Positions 7,850-16,538 of a stretch of 64,000 nucleotides of DNA are shown here, piece after piece. Origin of the DNA: Pandoraea vervacti. GTDB taxonomy: Bacteria; Pseudomonadota; Gammaproteobacteria; Burkholderiales; Burkholderiaceae. Position 1 is the stretch's first letter, and each line of letters starts with the position of its first letter. Made by a program: the position numbers and the translations under genes. A model generated the notes under the pieces. That model saw only the letters and a list, made by a program, of their open reading frames with translations, made no database searches and was not told the DNA's origin. The stretch covers positions 1,054,001 through 1,118,000 of the forward strand of contig NZ_CP010897.2 in NCBI RefSeq assembly GCF_000934605.2, given 5' to 3'.

Positions 7850-8260
7850 TTACTCGACCAGCGAACTCTCGATGGCCACAGTGCCCGACAGCACCTTGTG
7901 AATTGGGCACGCATTCGCGATTTCCAAGAGGCGTTGACGCTGTTCCTCGGACAAGTCGCCCGCCAACTCGATCTTGCGGGTAATTTGCGTCGTACCGACG
8001 GGCGGCTTGCCGTCCGGATTCATCGCCAATGTCACTTTCACATCCTTGAGCGGCCATTCCTTGCGTCGCGCATACATGTGCAACGTGATCGACGTGCATG
8101 CCCCGAGGCTCGAGAGCAGCAATGCTGCCGGCGCCGGACCCAAATCGCCGCCGCCGAGCGTTTCGGGCTCGTCGGCGATCCACTCGTGCTTGCCGTCCGA
8201 CAGATGGGTGGTGTATCCCGCGGCGCCCAGATGGGCGGTGACAATCGCTTCTGCGGCCAT
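7850..8260 (-). CDS. OsmC-family peroxiredoxin-like protein
   Basis: This 136-residue OsmC-fold protein reduces organic peroxides in its better-studied relatives. The two redox cysteines appear in LLSSLGACTSITLHMYA and in ANACPIHKVLSG. The ATG at 8260 follows AAAGGAG, so a longer in-frame ORF reaching 8446 is not used. It fits the redox theme of the region (OxyR, catalase, Dps, pirin). Family members of this short type are also called OsmC/YhfA-like. Confidence 0.9.
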   Translation of the reverse strand: MAAEAIVTAHLGAAGYTTHLSDGKHEWIADEPETLGGGDLGPAPAALLLSSLGACTSITLHMYARRKEWPLKDVKVTLAMNPDGKPPVGTTQITRKIELAGDLSEEQRQRLLEIANACPIHKVLSGTVAIESSLVE

Positions 8261-8313
8261 GGTGGCTCCTTTATCCGCTACGTCTCGAACGGTCTGATGG
8301 GTTTCAATGAAAG

Positions 8314-8387
8314 CGGCCCGACGAAATTTGGGCCACTCCACGCGCTGCTCACTCTGAGTGTCATTGTGACCGAATTTCGCCGGGCCG
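8314..8387. repeat. Long inverted repeat between the OsmC and pirin genes
   Basis: An 18-base arm at 8314-8331 (CGGCCCGACGAAATTTGG) is repeated in inverted orientation at 8370-8387 with two differences, one of which is a G-T pair in RNA. The 38-base spacer holds a smaller CACTC/GAGTG dyad. It lies in the 189-base gap between two minus-strand genes, so transcribed RNA would form a long hairpin. It could be a processing site, a terminator without T-run, or a dispersed palindrome. Confidence 0.7.
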
Positions 8388-8449
8388 TCGGGATTGACGC
8401 GAACCGCTGGCCCGCGCCATGACGCCGGGACCCGCCATGCGCGCAAGGC

Positions 8450-9349
8450 TCAAGAGGTGCGCGAGACCGACGCCGGGATATGCCCCATGCGTCCTGCCTG
8501 AAAGTCGAGGATCGCCTGACGAATCTCGCTCTCCGTGTTCATCACGAACGGGCCGTAACGTGCCACCGGCTCGCCCAGCGGCCTGCCGCCGATGAGCAGA
8601 AACGACAGCGGGGTGTCACCGTCGTTACGCACCGTCACGCCTTCGCCCTGCGTGCCGAACACGACCATCTGATGCGCCTTCGCGGCGGTGGCTTCCGGAC
8701 CGAAGTGGCCTTCGCCGTCGATCACGTAAGCGAACACGTTGAAGTCGGCAGGCACCGGGTGATCCAGCAGCGCCTGCGGTTCCAACGTGAAGTGCTGATA
8801 CAGGATCGGCGTGCGTGTCTCGATGGCGGCGCGCGTACCCAACGCCTCGCCGGCGATCACCCGTACCCAGACCTTGCCGTCGTCGCTCGTTGCCGTGGGA
8901 ATACCGGCTGCCGGCAGTTCCTGATAGCGGGGCGTCATCATCTTGTCGGCACTCGGCAGATTCACCCACAACTGGAAGCCGTGCATCTCGCCGCCACGCT
9001 GCTGAAACGCGTGCGACGGCTCTTCCGAGTGAATGACGCCGGCGCCCGCCGTCATCCACTGCACGTCGCCCGGGGTGAGCTTGCCTGCATGACCTTGCGA
9101 GTCACGGTGTTCCATCTCCCCGGCCAGCAGATAGGTAACGGTCTCGAAGCCGCGATGCGGATGATCGGGCGCGCCCTTGGCGTCGCCGGGGGCGACTTGC
9201 ATCGGCCCCATTTCGTCGAGCAGCAGGAACGGATCGAAATCCATCATCATGCGCGTCGGAAACGGACGGTTGACGTGAAAGCCGGCGCCTTCCTGCGTTT
9301 GCGCAGCCGTGAAGACGCGGGCTACCGGACGGGCGTAGGTGGTGCTCAT
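8450..9349 (-). CDS. Pirin-family cupin protein
   Basis: The 299-residue bicupin carries the pirin metal site: HPHRGFETVTYLLAGEMEHRD and GDVQWMTAGAGVIHSEEP supply the three histidines and the glutamate that hold Fe(II). A C-terminal pirin_C domain follows. Bacterial pirins include quercetin 2,3-dioxygenases and redox-sensitive regulators; which applies here cannot be told. The ATG at 9349 has AGGAG upstream; the frame is open to 9415. It may share a transcript with the OsmC gene downstream. Confidence 0.92.
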   Translation of the reverse strand: MSTTYARPVARVFTAAQTQEGAGFHVNRPFPTRMMMDFDPFLLLDEMGPMQVAPGDAKGAPDHPHRGFETVTYLLAGEMEHRDSQGHAGKLTPGDVQWMTAGAGVIHSEEPSHAFQQRGGEMHGFQLWVNLPSADKMMTPRYQELPAAGIPTATSDDGKVWVRVIAGEALGTRAAIETRTPILYQHFTLEPQALLDHPVPADFNVFAYVIDGEGHFGPEATAAKAHQMVVFGTQGEGVTVRNDGDTPLSFLLIGGRPLGEPVARYGPFVMNTESEIRQAILDFQAGRMGHIPASVSRTS

Positions 9350-9538
9350 GGGGGAATCTCCTGTGAGGATGCGCGCCGCAATCGGGAAGTGTGGCGTTGT
9401 GGCATCCATTGTCATGTCCCCACTATATCGGGGTGAGCCGCCCCGGGAGTAGTCCGTAACGCAGGAAGGATTGTTACCGGATTGGAACAGTCGGCGACAA
9501 GACGGAGAAAAAGAGCAGATTTTGGGATCGCACAGACG

Positions 9539-9566
9539 AAAAAAAGCGCGGTGACCGGCACCGCGC
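9539..9566 (-). terminator. Terminator of the tonB-exbBD operon
   Basis: On the minus strand, GCGCGGTG and CACCGCGC arms (8 bp, positions 9559-9566 and 9546-9553) with a 5-base loop are followed by seven T's. It lies 32 bases after the exbD stop. Confidence 0.93.
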
Positions 9567-9598
9567 CTGAGCGTCTGCGATTCGCGAATATCCCGGAC

Positions 9599-10021
<423 letters not shown>

Positions 10022-10048
10022 AGCAAACTCCTTCTCTTGCGCGGCGGC

Positions 10049-10786
10049 TTAGCTGGCGCTGGCCGACGTGGACTTGCGCACCGGCGTGACGTTGCTGGCG
10101 AACTGCGTCGAATGCACGCTGGCGCCCGTCAGGAAATAGCCGTGCAGGCTATGCGCGAAGCGGTTGAGCTTCGAGACGATGCCCTTGTTGGCGCGGGTCA
10201 GTGCGTTAAAGCCCAGCACGGCGGGAATGGCGACGAACAGACCGAAGGCGGTCATGATCAGCGCTTCGCCCACGGGGCCGGCCACCTTGTCGATAGTCGT
10301 CTGGCCCGATGCGCCAATGGCGAGCAGGGCGTGGTAGATGCCCCACACCGTGCCGAACAGACCGACGAACGGCGACGTCGAGCCGATCGAGGCCAGCATG
10401 GCCAGACCGCTTTGCAGGCGCGAGACCGTGTCGTCCACCGAGTTCTTCAGCGCGCGCGTGATCCAGTCGCTCACGTCCATCTTGTCGTGCAGGTGGGGCT
10501 GGCTCTGGCGATGGTGCTCGGCGGCGTCCTGACCGGCGAGGGCGAGGGCCAGGAACGGGTTGTTCTGACCCGATTCGCCCAGCTTTTGCAGGCCGGCGGA
10601 GAAATTCTCCGAGTGCCAGAAGTCCGGCTCGGCGGTGCGCGTAAGACGGCTCAGACGGAAAACCTGCGTGCCCTTGATGATGATGACCGTCCAGGACAGC
10701 ACCGACATCACCAGCAACACGATCGCAATGGCGCGGGTGACGAAATCGCCCTGCGACCAGACGTGGCTCAAACCATACTCTTGCAT
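10049..10786 (-). CDS. exbB: Biopolymer transport protein ExbB
   Basis: This 245-residue MotA/TolQ/ExbB-type protein has three membrane segments: near residues 17-38, around 130-155 (MLASIGSTSPFVGLFGTVWG) and around 175-200 (AFGLFVAIPAVLGFNAL). Conserved family motifs around GTVWGI and EALIMTAFGLFVAIPA are present. It forms the pentameric part of the ExbBD motor. It sits between tonB and exbD in the same operon. Confidence 0.95.
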   Translation of the reverse strand: MQEYGLSHVWSQGDFVTRAIAIVLLVMSVLSWTVIIIKGTQVFRLSRLTRTAEPDFWHSENFSAGLQKLGESGQNNPFLALALAGQDAAEHHRQSQPHLHDKMDVSDWITRALKNSVDDTVSRLQSGLAMLASIGSTSPFVGLFGTVWGIYHALLAIGASGQTTIDKVAGPVGEALIMTAFGLFVAIPAVLGFNALTRANKGIVSKLNRFAHSLHGYFLTGASVHSTQFASNVTPVRKSTSASAS

Positions 10787-10817
10787 TTTTCGTTCCTCGG
10801 AAGATCCAGGTAGATCG

Positions 10818-11537
10818 TTAATCGTTCAGATTGAAGTTAAACGGTTTGGTCGCCGCGGCTTCGACCGCGCGGCCACCTTGCATCGGAGGGGCGCAGCGCA
10901 TCGCGAGTGCGGCGGTGCGCGCTGCCTGATCGAGACGGGGGAAACCGCTCGACTTGACGACATTGGCGCTCGAGACAACGCCCCGTGTGTCGATCACGAG
11001 ACGCAACGTCACGATGCCTTCTTCGCCGACGCGGCGCGATTGCGTCGGGTAGACCACGCGCGGCTCGTCGCACTTCACGGCCAAACCTTCAATCGGGCCG
11101 GACGGCGCGGGAGCCGGGGCTGGCGCGGGCGGTGCCGGCGGCGTGGGCGCCGCTTGCTGCACCGGCTCCGGCGTCGTTTGCTGTGGCGGCGCGACCGGTT
11201 CGGCCTTTTGCGTGATGGCGTTCTTGGGTTGCTCGCGCGGCTTCGGCGGCGGGGGGGCGACCTTTGGCTTGGGCGGTTCCGGCTGCGGCTTGGGCGGCGC
11301 GGGTTGCGGCGGCGTCGGGGCGGGCGTGAGCGGAATGATCGTGGCGGTAAACGTCGTCGGCTCGATCGTCGCCTTTTCAGGTTCGTTGCGCAGGTGCGAC
11401 AGACCGACCAGAGCGGCAATGTGAACGACGACGATGGCTGCGGCAATCGCGATGGCGCGCGGCGACGTCAGCGGATCGCGAAATTGCGTGAGTGCAAGGC
11501 CTGATTCGGGCACGGCGGGGGACACGGCGGTCGACAT
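10818..11537 (-). CDS. tonB: Energy transducer TonB
   Basis: The 239-residue protein has a short cytoplasmic N-terminus, one membrane helix (about residues 30-48), and a long Pro/Lys/Glu-rich spacer. Its C-terminal TonB domain (EEGIVTLRLVIDTRG to AALAMRCAPPMQGG) contacts TonB boxes of outer-membrane receptors. The proline spacer spans the periplasm. It is first in tonB-exbB-exbD. No Fur box is obvious directly upstream, but bfd with a Fur-box-like site lies 430 bases further up. Confidence 0.94.
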   Translation of the reverse strand: MSTAVSPAVPESGLALTQFRDPLTSPRAIAIAAAIVVVHIAALVGLSHLRNEPEKATIEPTTFTATIIPLTPAPTPPQPAPPKPQPEPPKPKVAPPPPKPREQPKNAITQKAEPVAPPQQTTPEPVQQAAPTPPAPPAPAPAPAPSGPIEGLAVKCDEPRVVYPTQSRRVGEEGIVTLRLVIDTRGVVSSANVVKSSGFPRLDQAARTAALAMRCAPPMQGGRAVEAAATKPFNFNLND

Positions 11538-11674
11538 GATAACGGCTAGGGTACGCTAATTTGCGGCAATGAACGCTCAGAGCAGTGAGAGCAGCCAATC
11601 GTGCCCCGGGCGTGCCCGGCATGCCGGGGGCGCGAAGCCTCGGTGTTCGGCACCGCCGGACGTACGATCAAAGG

Positions 11675-11697
11675 AAAACCGCGCCAGGAGGCGCGGT
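11675..11697 (-). terminator. Minus-strand terminator upstream of tonB
   Basis: Arms ACCGCGCC/GGCGCGGT (8 bp) with a 4-base loop at 11678-11697 are followed on the minus strand by TTTT. It would end a transcript from the bfd/small-ORF side before tonB. It is moderately convincing because the T-run is short. Confidence 0.65.
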
Positions 11698-11732
11698 CGG
11701 CGAACACAGTCAATCGGCAACCGTGCGCAAAC

Positions 11733-11795
11733 TCACCTTCGAAACAGGAAAAACGACAAACACAGCGTCGAAACAAAGCCAATCAGGAGTTCCAT
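11733..11795 (-). CDS. Candidate 20-residue hydrophobic small protein
   Basis: ATG at 11795 follows a strong GGAGGTG ribosome binding site, and the ORF encodes a hydrophobic peptide (MELLIGFVSTLCLSFFLFRR) ending in two arginines, a typical single-membrane-helix small protein with positive-inside end. An intrinsic terminator lies 36 bases after its stop. The 430-base gap between bfd and tonB is otherwise empty. I know no family for it. It could be a real small membrane protein of the iron block, or the start of a leader. Confidence 0.5.
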   Translation of the reverse strand: MELLIGFVSTLCLSFFLFRR

Positions 11796-11969
11796 CCGAC
11801 ACCTCCAGGGTGACAAGTCGCTGGCTGGCACGTGACGCCGCATGACGTCTGGCTGGCTCCGTTGCCTCGTGACCTGCTGGGCGGTCACGCCGGCGAGATT
11901 CCAAAAATTCGGAAACACAAAGCGGAAACACAAAGGCGAGGACATGCCTCGCCGTGGAAAGTCGAACGC

Positions 11970-12230
11970 TCAGGCCGCGAGCGCGAGTTCCTGACGCATC
12001 ACCACGACTTCCGTCGTCGTCTCGACGCTGGCGGACTGGCAGCAGCCACCGCACGAGCGACCACAGCACGGCGTGGCGCCGGTCACCATTTCCTGAACGT
12101 ACGGACCGCACTTGCCGCAGCACAGCGCAACGCCGAGGTCGATCTGAAGATCTTCCATCGTGGTGGCGCCGGCATCGAGGCAAGCCTTGATCTGACGGTC
12201 GGAAACGGATTTACATACGCAGACGATCAT
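11970..12230 (-). CDS. bfd: Bacterioferritin-associated ferredoxin Bfd
   Basis: The 86-residue protein has the Bfd [2Fe-2S] ligands C4, C6, C38 and C41 in the same numbering as E. coli Bfd (MIVCVCKSVS and ALCCGKCG). Bfd donates electrons to bacterioferritin so that stored iron is released. A C-terminal extension carries five further cysteines (C55, C56, C60, C63, C64), which is more than the usual Bfd. The ATG at 12230 gives the canonical start; the frame is open to 12254. A Fur-box-like site lies directly upstream, and bfr lies 1.2 kb away. Confidence 0.94.
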   Translation of the reverse strand: MIVCVCKSVSDRQIKACLDAGATTMEDLQIDLGVALCCGKCGPYVQEMVTGATPCCGRSCGGCCQSASVETTTEVVVMRQELALAA

Positions 12231-12254
12231 GGTGAAAACGTCAAAATGTAACAC

Positions 12255-12274
12255 TAATGAGAATAATTATTATT
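12255..12274 (-). promoter_or_regulatory. Fur-box-like operator before bfd
   Basis: TAATGAGAATAATTATTATT matches the Fur consensus well and shares AATGAGAAT with the hmuP site. It lies about 25 bases upstream of the bfd start in an AT-rich patch, as expected for iron-repressed bfd. Confidence 0.8.
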
Positions 12275-12406
12275 TAAGTTGACGTCTTTTGCAAGCGCCA
12301 TCGACCTATCCCATGGCACGCGCAGGGATATACGGAAATGATGTCAGGCGGGAATGATGGGAAGGTTGGGGGCAACCTTCGAGGTGCCCCCGAGCCGGTA
12401 TCGCGC

Positions 12407-13264
12407 TCAGGCCAGACCGGCCGCGCCTTTCGCGGGCATCTGCAAGTCGATCGACGCCGCCGCCTCAGGGATTTCGACCGTCGCGACGCGCGGGACATTC
12501 GTGAGCAGACGGTCCGCCATCGTCTGAAGGGCATTCGCGTTGGCGGTCGTAACCAGCTGAAGGCCGCCGGTGAGGCCATCGGGCGCCAGCAGATCGTCGG
12601 CCTCAAGTCGGCGTTGAAGCTGACGCGCGATGGCCGCGCCGGTGTCGACGAGCGTGAGCGCCGTGCCGAACTGACGCTCGATGGCCGGGATCAGGAATGG
12701 GTAATGGGTGCAACCCAGCACGAGTGTGTCGGCGCCCTGCGCCACCATCGGCGCAATGTACTTATCGAGCAACGCCACGACATTCGACGAGTCGACGTCG
12801 CCCGCCTCGATACATTCGACCAGCCCATGCCCCGGCTGGCAAAGAAAACGTTGGCCTTGTGCGGTATGCCGTGCGAGCAGATCGGCGAAGCGTGCGCTGC
12901 GCAGCGTCGCCGCCGTGGCCAGGACGCCGATGACCCCGCTGCGCGAGGCGGCCGCCGCGGGCTTGATGCCGGGCTCGACACCGACCACGGGCCACGATCC
13001 GTCGGCACGCAACGCCGCGACCCCATGGGCTGTGGCGGTGTTACAGGCGACGACAAACGCCTTCGCGCCATGCTCGCGGACCCATCGGCCGATGGCGAGG
13101 CTGCGTTGTTCGAGGAATGCGTCGGGGCGTTCGCCGTAGGGGGCGTAACGGGCGTCGGCGACATACAGCAGCGACTCGTGCGGCAACAGGGCACGTACGG
13201 CCTGCAAGACGGAGAGGCCACCGAGGCCGGAATCGAAGACGCCAATCGGCGCGTTGGAGGGCAT
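12407..13264 (-). CDS. murI: Glutamate racemase
   Basis: The 285-residue enzyme interconverts L- and D-glutamate for peptidoglycan synthesis. The glycine-rich N-terminus PIGVFDSGLGGLSVL and the two catalytic cysteines in VVACNTATAHG and LVLGCTHYPFL are intact. The ATG at 13264 gives the usual MPSNAPIGVFDSG start; the longer open frame upstream overlaps the bfr terminator and is not used. It sits between bfd and bfr without functional relation to iron. Confidence 0.95.
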   Translation of the reverse strand: MPSNAPIGVFDSGLGGLSVLQAVRALLPHESLLYVADARYAPYGERPDAFLEQRSLAIGRWVREHGAKAFVVACNTATAHGVAALRADGSWPVVGVEPGIKPAAAASRSGVIGVLATAATLRSARFADLLARHTAQGQRFLCQPGHGLVECIEAGDVDSSNVVALLDKYIAPMVAQGADTLVLGCTHYPFLIPAIERQFGTALTLVDTGAAIARQLQRRLEADDLLAPDGLTGGLQLVTTANANALQTMADRLLTNVPRVATVEIPEAAASIDLQMPAKGAAGLA

Positions 13265-13272
13265 GGCAAATG

Positions 13273-13298
13273 AAAAAGGGCCGGCAAATGGCCGGCCC
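13273..13298 (-). terminator. Terminator after bfr
   Basis: On the minus strand GGGCCGGC and GCCGGCCC arms (8 bp, 13298-13291 and 13285-13278) with a 5-base loop are followed by TTTTT. It ends bfr transcription just before the murI start codon. Confidence 0.9.
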
Positions 13299-13389
13299 CG
13301 AAATTCTAGCGCAAAGCTCGCAAACCGATATCGAGGGATGACGGGGCGACGATGCGCGTTTCTTATCTGGGTTTCGCGGGGTGTCGGGC

Positions 13390-13869
13390 TTATTCTTCGA
13401 ACGACGCCATGCCCGACTGCTGGTAATTCTGAAGACCGACCTTGCCGATGAGTTCGATCTGCGTTTCCAGCCAGTCGATGTGCTCTTCGGTGTCGTGCAG
13501 GATCTCGTTGAAGATCTCGCGGGAGACGAAGTCCTTCACGCTTTCGCAGTGAGCCACGCCTTCCTTGCAGGTCTTCTGCGAGAGGTATTCGAGCTTCAGA
13601 TCGCACTGAAGAATTTCTTCGGTGTTCTCACCGATGAGCAGCTTGTGCAGATCTTGCAGGTTCGGCAGGCCGTCGAGCATGAAGATGCGCTCGATCAGCT
13701 TGTCGGCGTGCTTCATCTCGCCGATGGATTCGTCGTACTCATGCTTGCCGAGCTTCGTCAGACCCCAATGGTTGTACATGCGGGCGTGCAGAAAGTACTG
13801 GTTGATCGCAGTCAGCTCGTTGGTGAGCTGTGCGTTGAGGAGTTCGAGGACTTTCTTGTCGCCTTTCAT
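13390..13869 (-). CDS. bfr: Bacterioferritin
   Basis: This 159-residue ferritin-like iron store has the ferroxidase ligands E18, E51, H54, and the E/H set in the fourth helix (DTEEHIDWLE). M52 in GEMKHAD is the haem axial ligand, so it is a haem-binding bacterioferritin. The 24-mer stores iron as ferric mineral; Bfd encoded 1.2 kb downstream would mobilise it. Start ATG 13869 follows AGGGAT; the frame is open to 13935. Confidence 0.96.
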   Translation of the reverse strand: MKGDKKVLELLNAQLTNELTAINQYFLHARMYNHWGLTKLGKHEYDESIGEMKHADKLIERIFMLDGLPNLQDLHKLLIGENTEEILQCDLKLEYLSQKTCKEGVAHCESVKDFVSREIFNEILHDTEEHIDWLETQIELIGKVGLQNYQQSGMASFEE

Positions 13870-14207
13870 TTCGGATCCCTGTTTTATGCAGTTTGCAAGC
13901 GGTTGAAGAGTAGCCTGAAAAGCTCGGAAAGCCAAGCTCTGTAAGGCTTTTCGTGAACCGAGGTGCGAATGGTAATGCGATCCATTCTCGCTCTATCGCG
14001 TGACATTTTTCGCCCCTTCGCCCCTTCGCCCAACGCATCGGCGAGCATCCGATCGCTTTGGCGGGACGAAAAAAAGCCCGGACCATGCCGGGCTTTCTTC
14101 TGCGGGTCGACGACGTGAAAACCGTCGACCGGATGCCAACGCGCTCACAAGCGGGTACACATGCAAGTACACCAGCTGAGCGAACGCGAGGCAGGTACCG
14201 ATAAGAC
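13870..14207. other. Intergenic region between bfr and the fumarase gene
   Basis: It holds the bfr upstream region and the fumarase terminator described separately. I see no ORF with a ribosome binding site and no clear Fur box. The CCCCTTCG direct repeat (near 14015-14030) is short and unexplained. Confidence 0.5.
14066..14093 (-). terminator. Bidirectional terminator after the fumarase gene
   Basis: AGCCCGG and CCGGGCT arms (14073-14079 and 14086-14092) with a 6-base loop are followed on the minus strand by a seven-T run; on the plus strand only TTT-C follows. It lies 115 bases after the fumarase stop. Confidence 0.88.
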
Positions 14208-15731
14208 TTATTGCGCTGCGACCGGAATCTTGCCGATCTTCGCTTGCCATTCCTTCGGACCGGTCTGGTGCACGGAGACACCGGTCGAGTCCACCGCCAC
14301 CGTCACCGGCATGTCCTTGACGTCGAACTCGTAGATCGCTTCCATGCCGAGGTCTTCAAAGGCCAGCACGCGCGCGGCGCGAATCGCCTTCGACACCAGA
14401 TAGGCGGCGCCACCGACGGCCATCAGATAAGCGGCCTTCTGCTGCTTGATGGCTTCGATGGCTGCCGGGCCGCGTTCCGACTTGCCGATCATGACGGACA
14501 GGCCGAGCTTGCCGAGCATCAGGTCGGAGAACTTGTCCATGCGGGTCGACGTGGTCGGGCCTGCCGGGCCGACGACTTCGTCGCGCACCGGATCGACCGG
14601 GCCGACGTAGTAAATGGCGCGGCCCTTGAAATCGACCGGCAGCGGTTCGCCCTTGGCGACCATGTCGGCAATGCGCTTGTGTGCGGCGTCACGGCCCGTG
14701 AGCATCTTGCCCGAGAGCAGCAGCGTCTGACCCGGCTTCCAGCTCGTGATTTCTTCCGGCGTGAGGTTGTCCAGATCGACACGCTTGCTGGTTTCCGTGT
14801 TCGGCGCCCAGTGCACGTTCGGCCAGGCGTCGAGCGACGGTGCAGCCAGGAAGGACGGGCCCGAGCCGTCCAGCGTGAAGTGCGCATGACGCGTGGCGGC
14901 GCAGTTCGGAATCATGGCGACCGGCTTCGAGGCGGCGTGCGTCGGGTAGTCGAGGATCTTGACGTCCAGCACGGTGGCCAGACCGCCGAGGCCCTGCGCG
15001 CCGATGCCCAGGGCATTGACCTTCTCGAACAGTTCAATGCGCAGTTCTTCGTTCCAGTTCTGCGGACCGCGCTTGATCACGTCATGGATGTCGATCGGGT
15101 CCATGAGCGATTCCTTGGCGAGGACCATGGCCTTCTCGGCCGTGCCGCCGATACCGATACCGAGCATGCCGGGCGGGCACCAGCCGGCGCCCATCGTCGG
15201 GACCGTCTTCACGACCCAGTCGACGATCGAGTCCGACGGGTTGAGCATCACGAACTTGGACTTGTTTTCCGAGCCGCCGCCCTTGGCTGCGACCGTGATG
15301 TCCACCTTGTCGCCTTCCACGATTTCGTAGTGGATGACGGCCGGCGTGTTGTCCTTCGTATTCTTGCGACCGGCTTCCGGCGGCGCCACGATCGAGGCGC
15401 GCAGCACGTTGTCCGGGTGCATGTAAGCCTGACGCACACCTTCGTTGATCATGTCGGTGAGGCTGCGCTTGGCATCCCAGCGCACGTTCATGCCGACCTT
15501 CACGAACACCGTGACAATACCGGTGTCCTGGCACAGCGGACGGCGGCCTTCGGCGCACATGCGGCTGTTGGTCAGGATCTGGGCGATGGCGTCCTTGGCG
15601 GCCGGGCTTTCCTCGGCCTCGTAGGCGCGGCCCAGTGCCTGGATGTAATCGTCCGGATGGTAGTAGCTGATGTACTGAAGGGCACCGGCGACGCTCTGAA
15701 TGACGTCGTCTTCATTAATGACGGTAGACAT
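14208..15731 (-). CDS. fumA: Class I (iron-sulfur) fumarate hydratase
   Basis: The 507-residue protein is a full-length class I fumarase that converts fumarate and malate using an oxygen-sensitive 4Fe-4S cluster. The N-terminal alpha part has LCQDTGIVTVFVKVG and the cysteine in WCPPGMLGIGIGG; the C-terminal beta part has GRDAAHKRIADM and YYVGPVDPVRDEVVGPAGPTTSTRMD. Genes for Fe-S fumarases are often iron-responsive, which suits the neighbouring iron block. It is followed by a strong terminator and preceded closely by the UPF0114 gene on the same strand. Confidence 0.95.
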   Translation of the reverse strand: MSTVINEDDVIQSVAGALQYISYYHPDDYIQALGRAYEAEESPAAKDAIAQILTNSRMCAEGRRPLCQDTGIVTVFVKVGMNVRWDAKRSLTDMINEGVRQAYMHPDNVLRASIVAPPEAGRKNTKDNTPAVIHYEIVEGDKVDITVAAKGGGSENKSKFVMLNPSDSIVDWVVKTVPTMGAGWCPPGMLGIGIGGTAEKAMVLAKESLMDPIDIHDVIKRGPQNWNEELRIELFEKVNALGIGAQGLGGLATVLDVKILDYPTHAASKPVAMIPNCAATRHAHFTLDGSGPSFLAAPSLDAWPNVHWAPNTETSKRVDLDNLTPEEITSWKPGQTLLLSGKMLTGRDAAHKRIADMVAKGEPLPVDFKGRAIYYVGPVDPVRDEVVGPAGPTTSTRMDKFSDLMLGKLGLSVMIGKSERGPAAIEAIKQQKAAYLMAVGGAAYLVSKAIRAARVLAFEDLGMEAIYEFDVKDMPVTVAVDSTGVSVHQTGPKEWQAKIGKIPVAAQ

Positions 15732-15773
15732 GAAACGGCTCTCGACTTAGTGGGGACGGGTATTTGTAATGAC

Positions 15774-16379
15774 TTACGGATGCTGGGTTGCGTACGCCGG
15801 TGCGTGACTGTCGTTCGTCATCTTGTTGACGTAGGCCATGACGACGGCGGAAAGCAGGAAAGCGCAGTGAATGATCACTTGCCACATGACGGTGTGCTGC
15901 GTCTGCTGGGACGCATCGATGAACGTCTTGAGCAGGTGAATCGACGAGATGCTGATGAGCGCCATCGACAGCTTCACCTTGAGCACGCCGGCGTTCACGT
16001 GATCGAGCCACTCCGGCTCGTCGGGGTGGCCTTCGACCCCGAGGCGGGAGACGAAGGTCTCGTAACCGCCGATGATCACCATGATGAGCAGGTTCGAAAT
16101 CATCACCACATCGATCAGGCCGAGCACGACGAGCATGATCTGCGTCTCGTCGAAGGTCGCGGCGTGGGTGATCAGGTGGAAGAGTTCGACGAGGAACTTG
16201 TAGACGTAGACGCCCTGTGCGGCGATGAGCCCGAGGTAGAGCGGCAGTTGCAGCCAGCGGCTGAAGAAGATGACGCGGGGCAGGGGGCGCATGGGGCGCG
16301 AGTGACGCGTCGGCGAATTTGACGTATCAGACGTTTCAGACGTTTCAGACGCGTGTGACGGTCGGCCAGAAGTCGACAT
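15774..16379 (-). CDS. UPF0114 (YqhA-like) inner-membrane protein
   Basis: The 201-residue protein has four predicted membrane helices: FFSRWLQLPLYLGLIAA, QIMLVVLGLIDVVMISNLLIMVIIGGYETF, the KLSMALISISSIHLLKTFI segment and IIHCAFLLSAVVMAYVNK. This is the TIGR00645/UPF0114 (YqhA) family, of unknown function. The first 29 residues are low-complexity Ser/Thr-rich and encoded by 9-base repeats (TCAGACGTT), so M30 (position 16292) is an alternative start. It is 42 bases upstream of the fumarase gene and may be co-transcribed. Confidence 0.88.
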   Translation of the reverse strand: MSTSGRPSHASETSETSDTSNSPTRHSRPMRPLPRVIFFSRWLQLPLYLGLIAAQGVYVYKFLVELFHLITHAATFDETQIMLVVLGLIDVVMISNLLIMVIIGGYETFVSRLGVEGHPDEPEWLDHVNAGVLKVKLSMALISISSIHLLKTFIDASQQTQHTVMWQVIIHCAFLLSAVVMAYVNKMTNDSHAPAYATQHP

Positions 16380-16538
16380 GGCGGTTTTGACGAAGTGAGG
16401 GCTTGGGCCCGCGCACGGGGGGCGCGAGCCATGTTTTTCGGTGAAATCGAATACGGGATTCCTTGTGCCGGATAGCGCGTCGCGAAATCCGGCATGGCGG
16501 GCATTTTACAACGTCTTGCGCCCGCGCCTGTGTCCGAT

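Noticed and set aside
14211..16322. 703-codon open frame on the plus strand opposite the fumarase and UPF0114 genes
   Set aside because: It is a GC-driven shadow frame: Arg/His/Asp/Val-rich without any domain, fully antisense to two well-supported genes.
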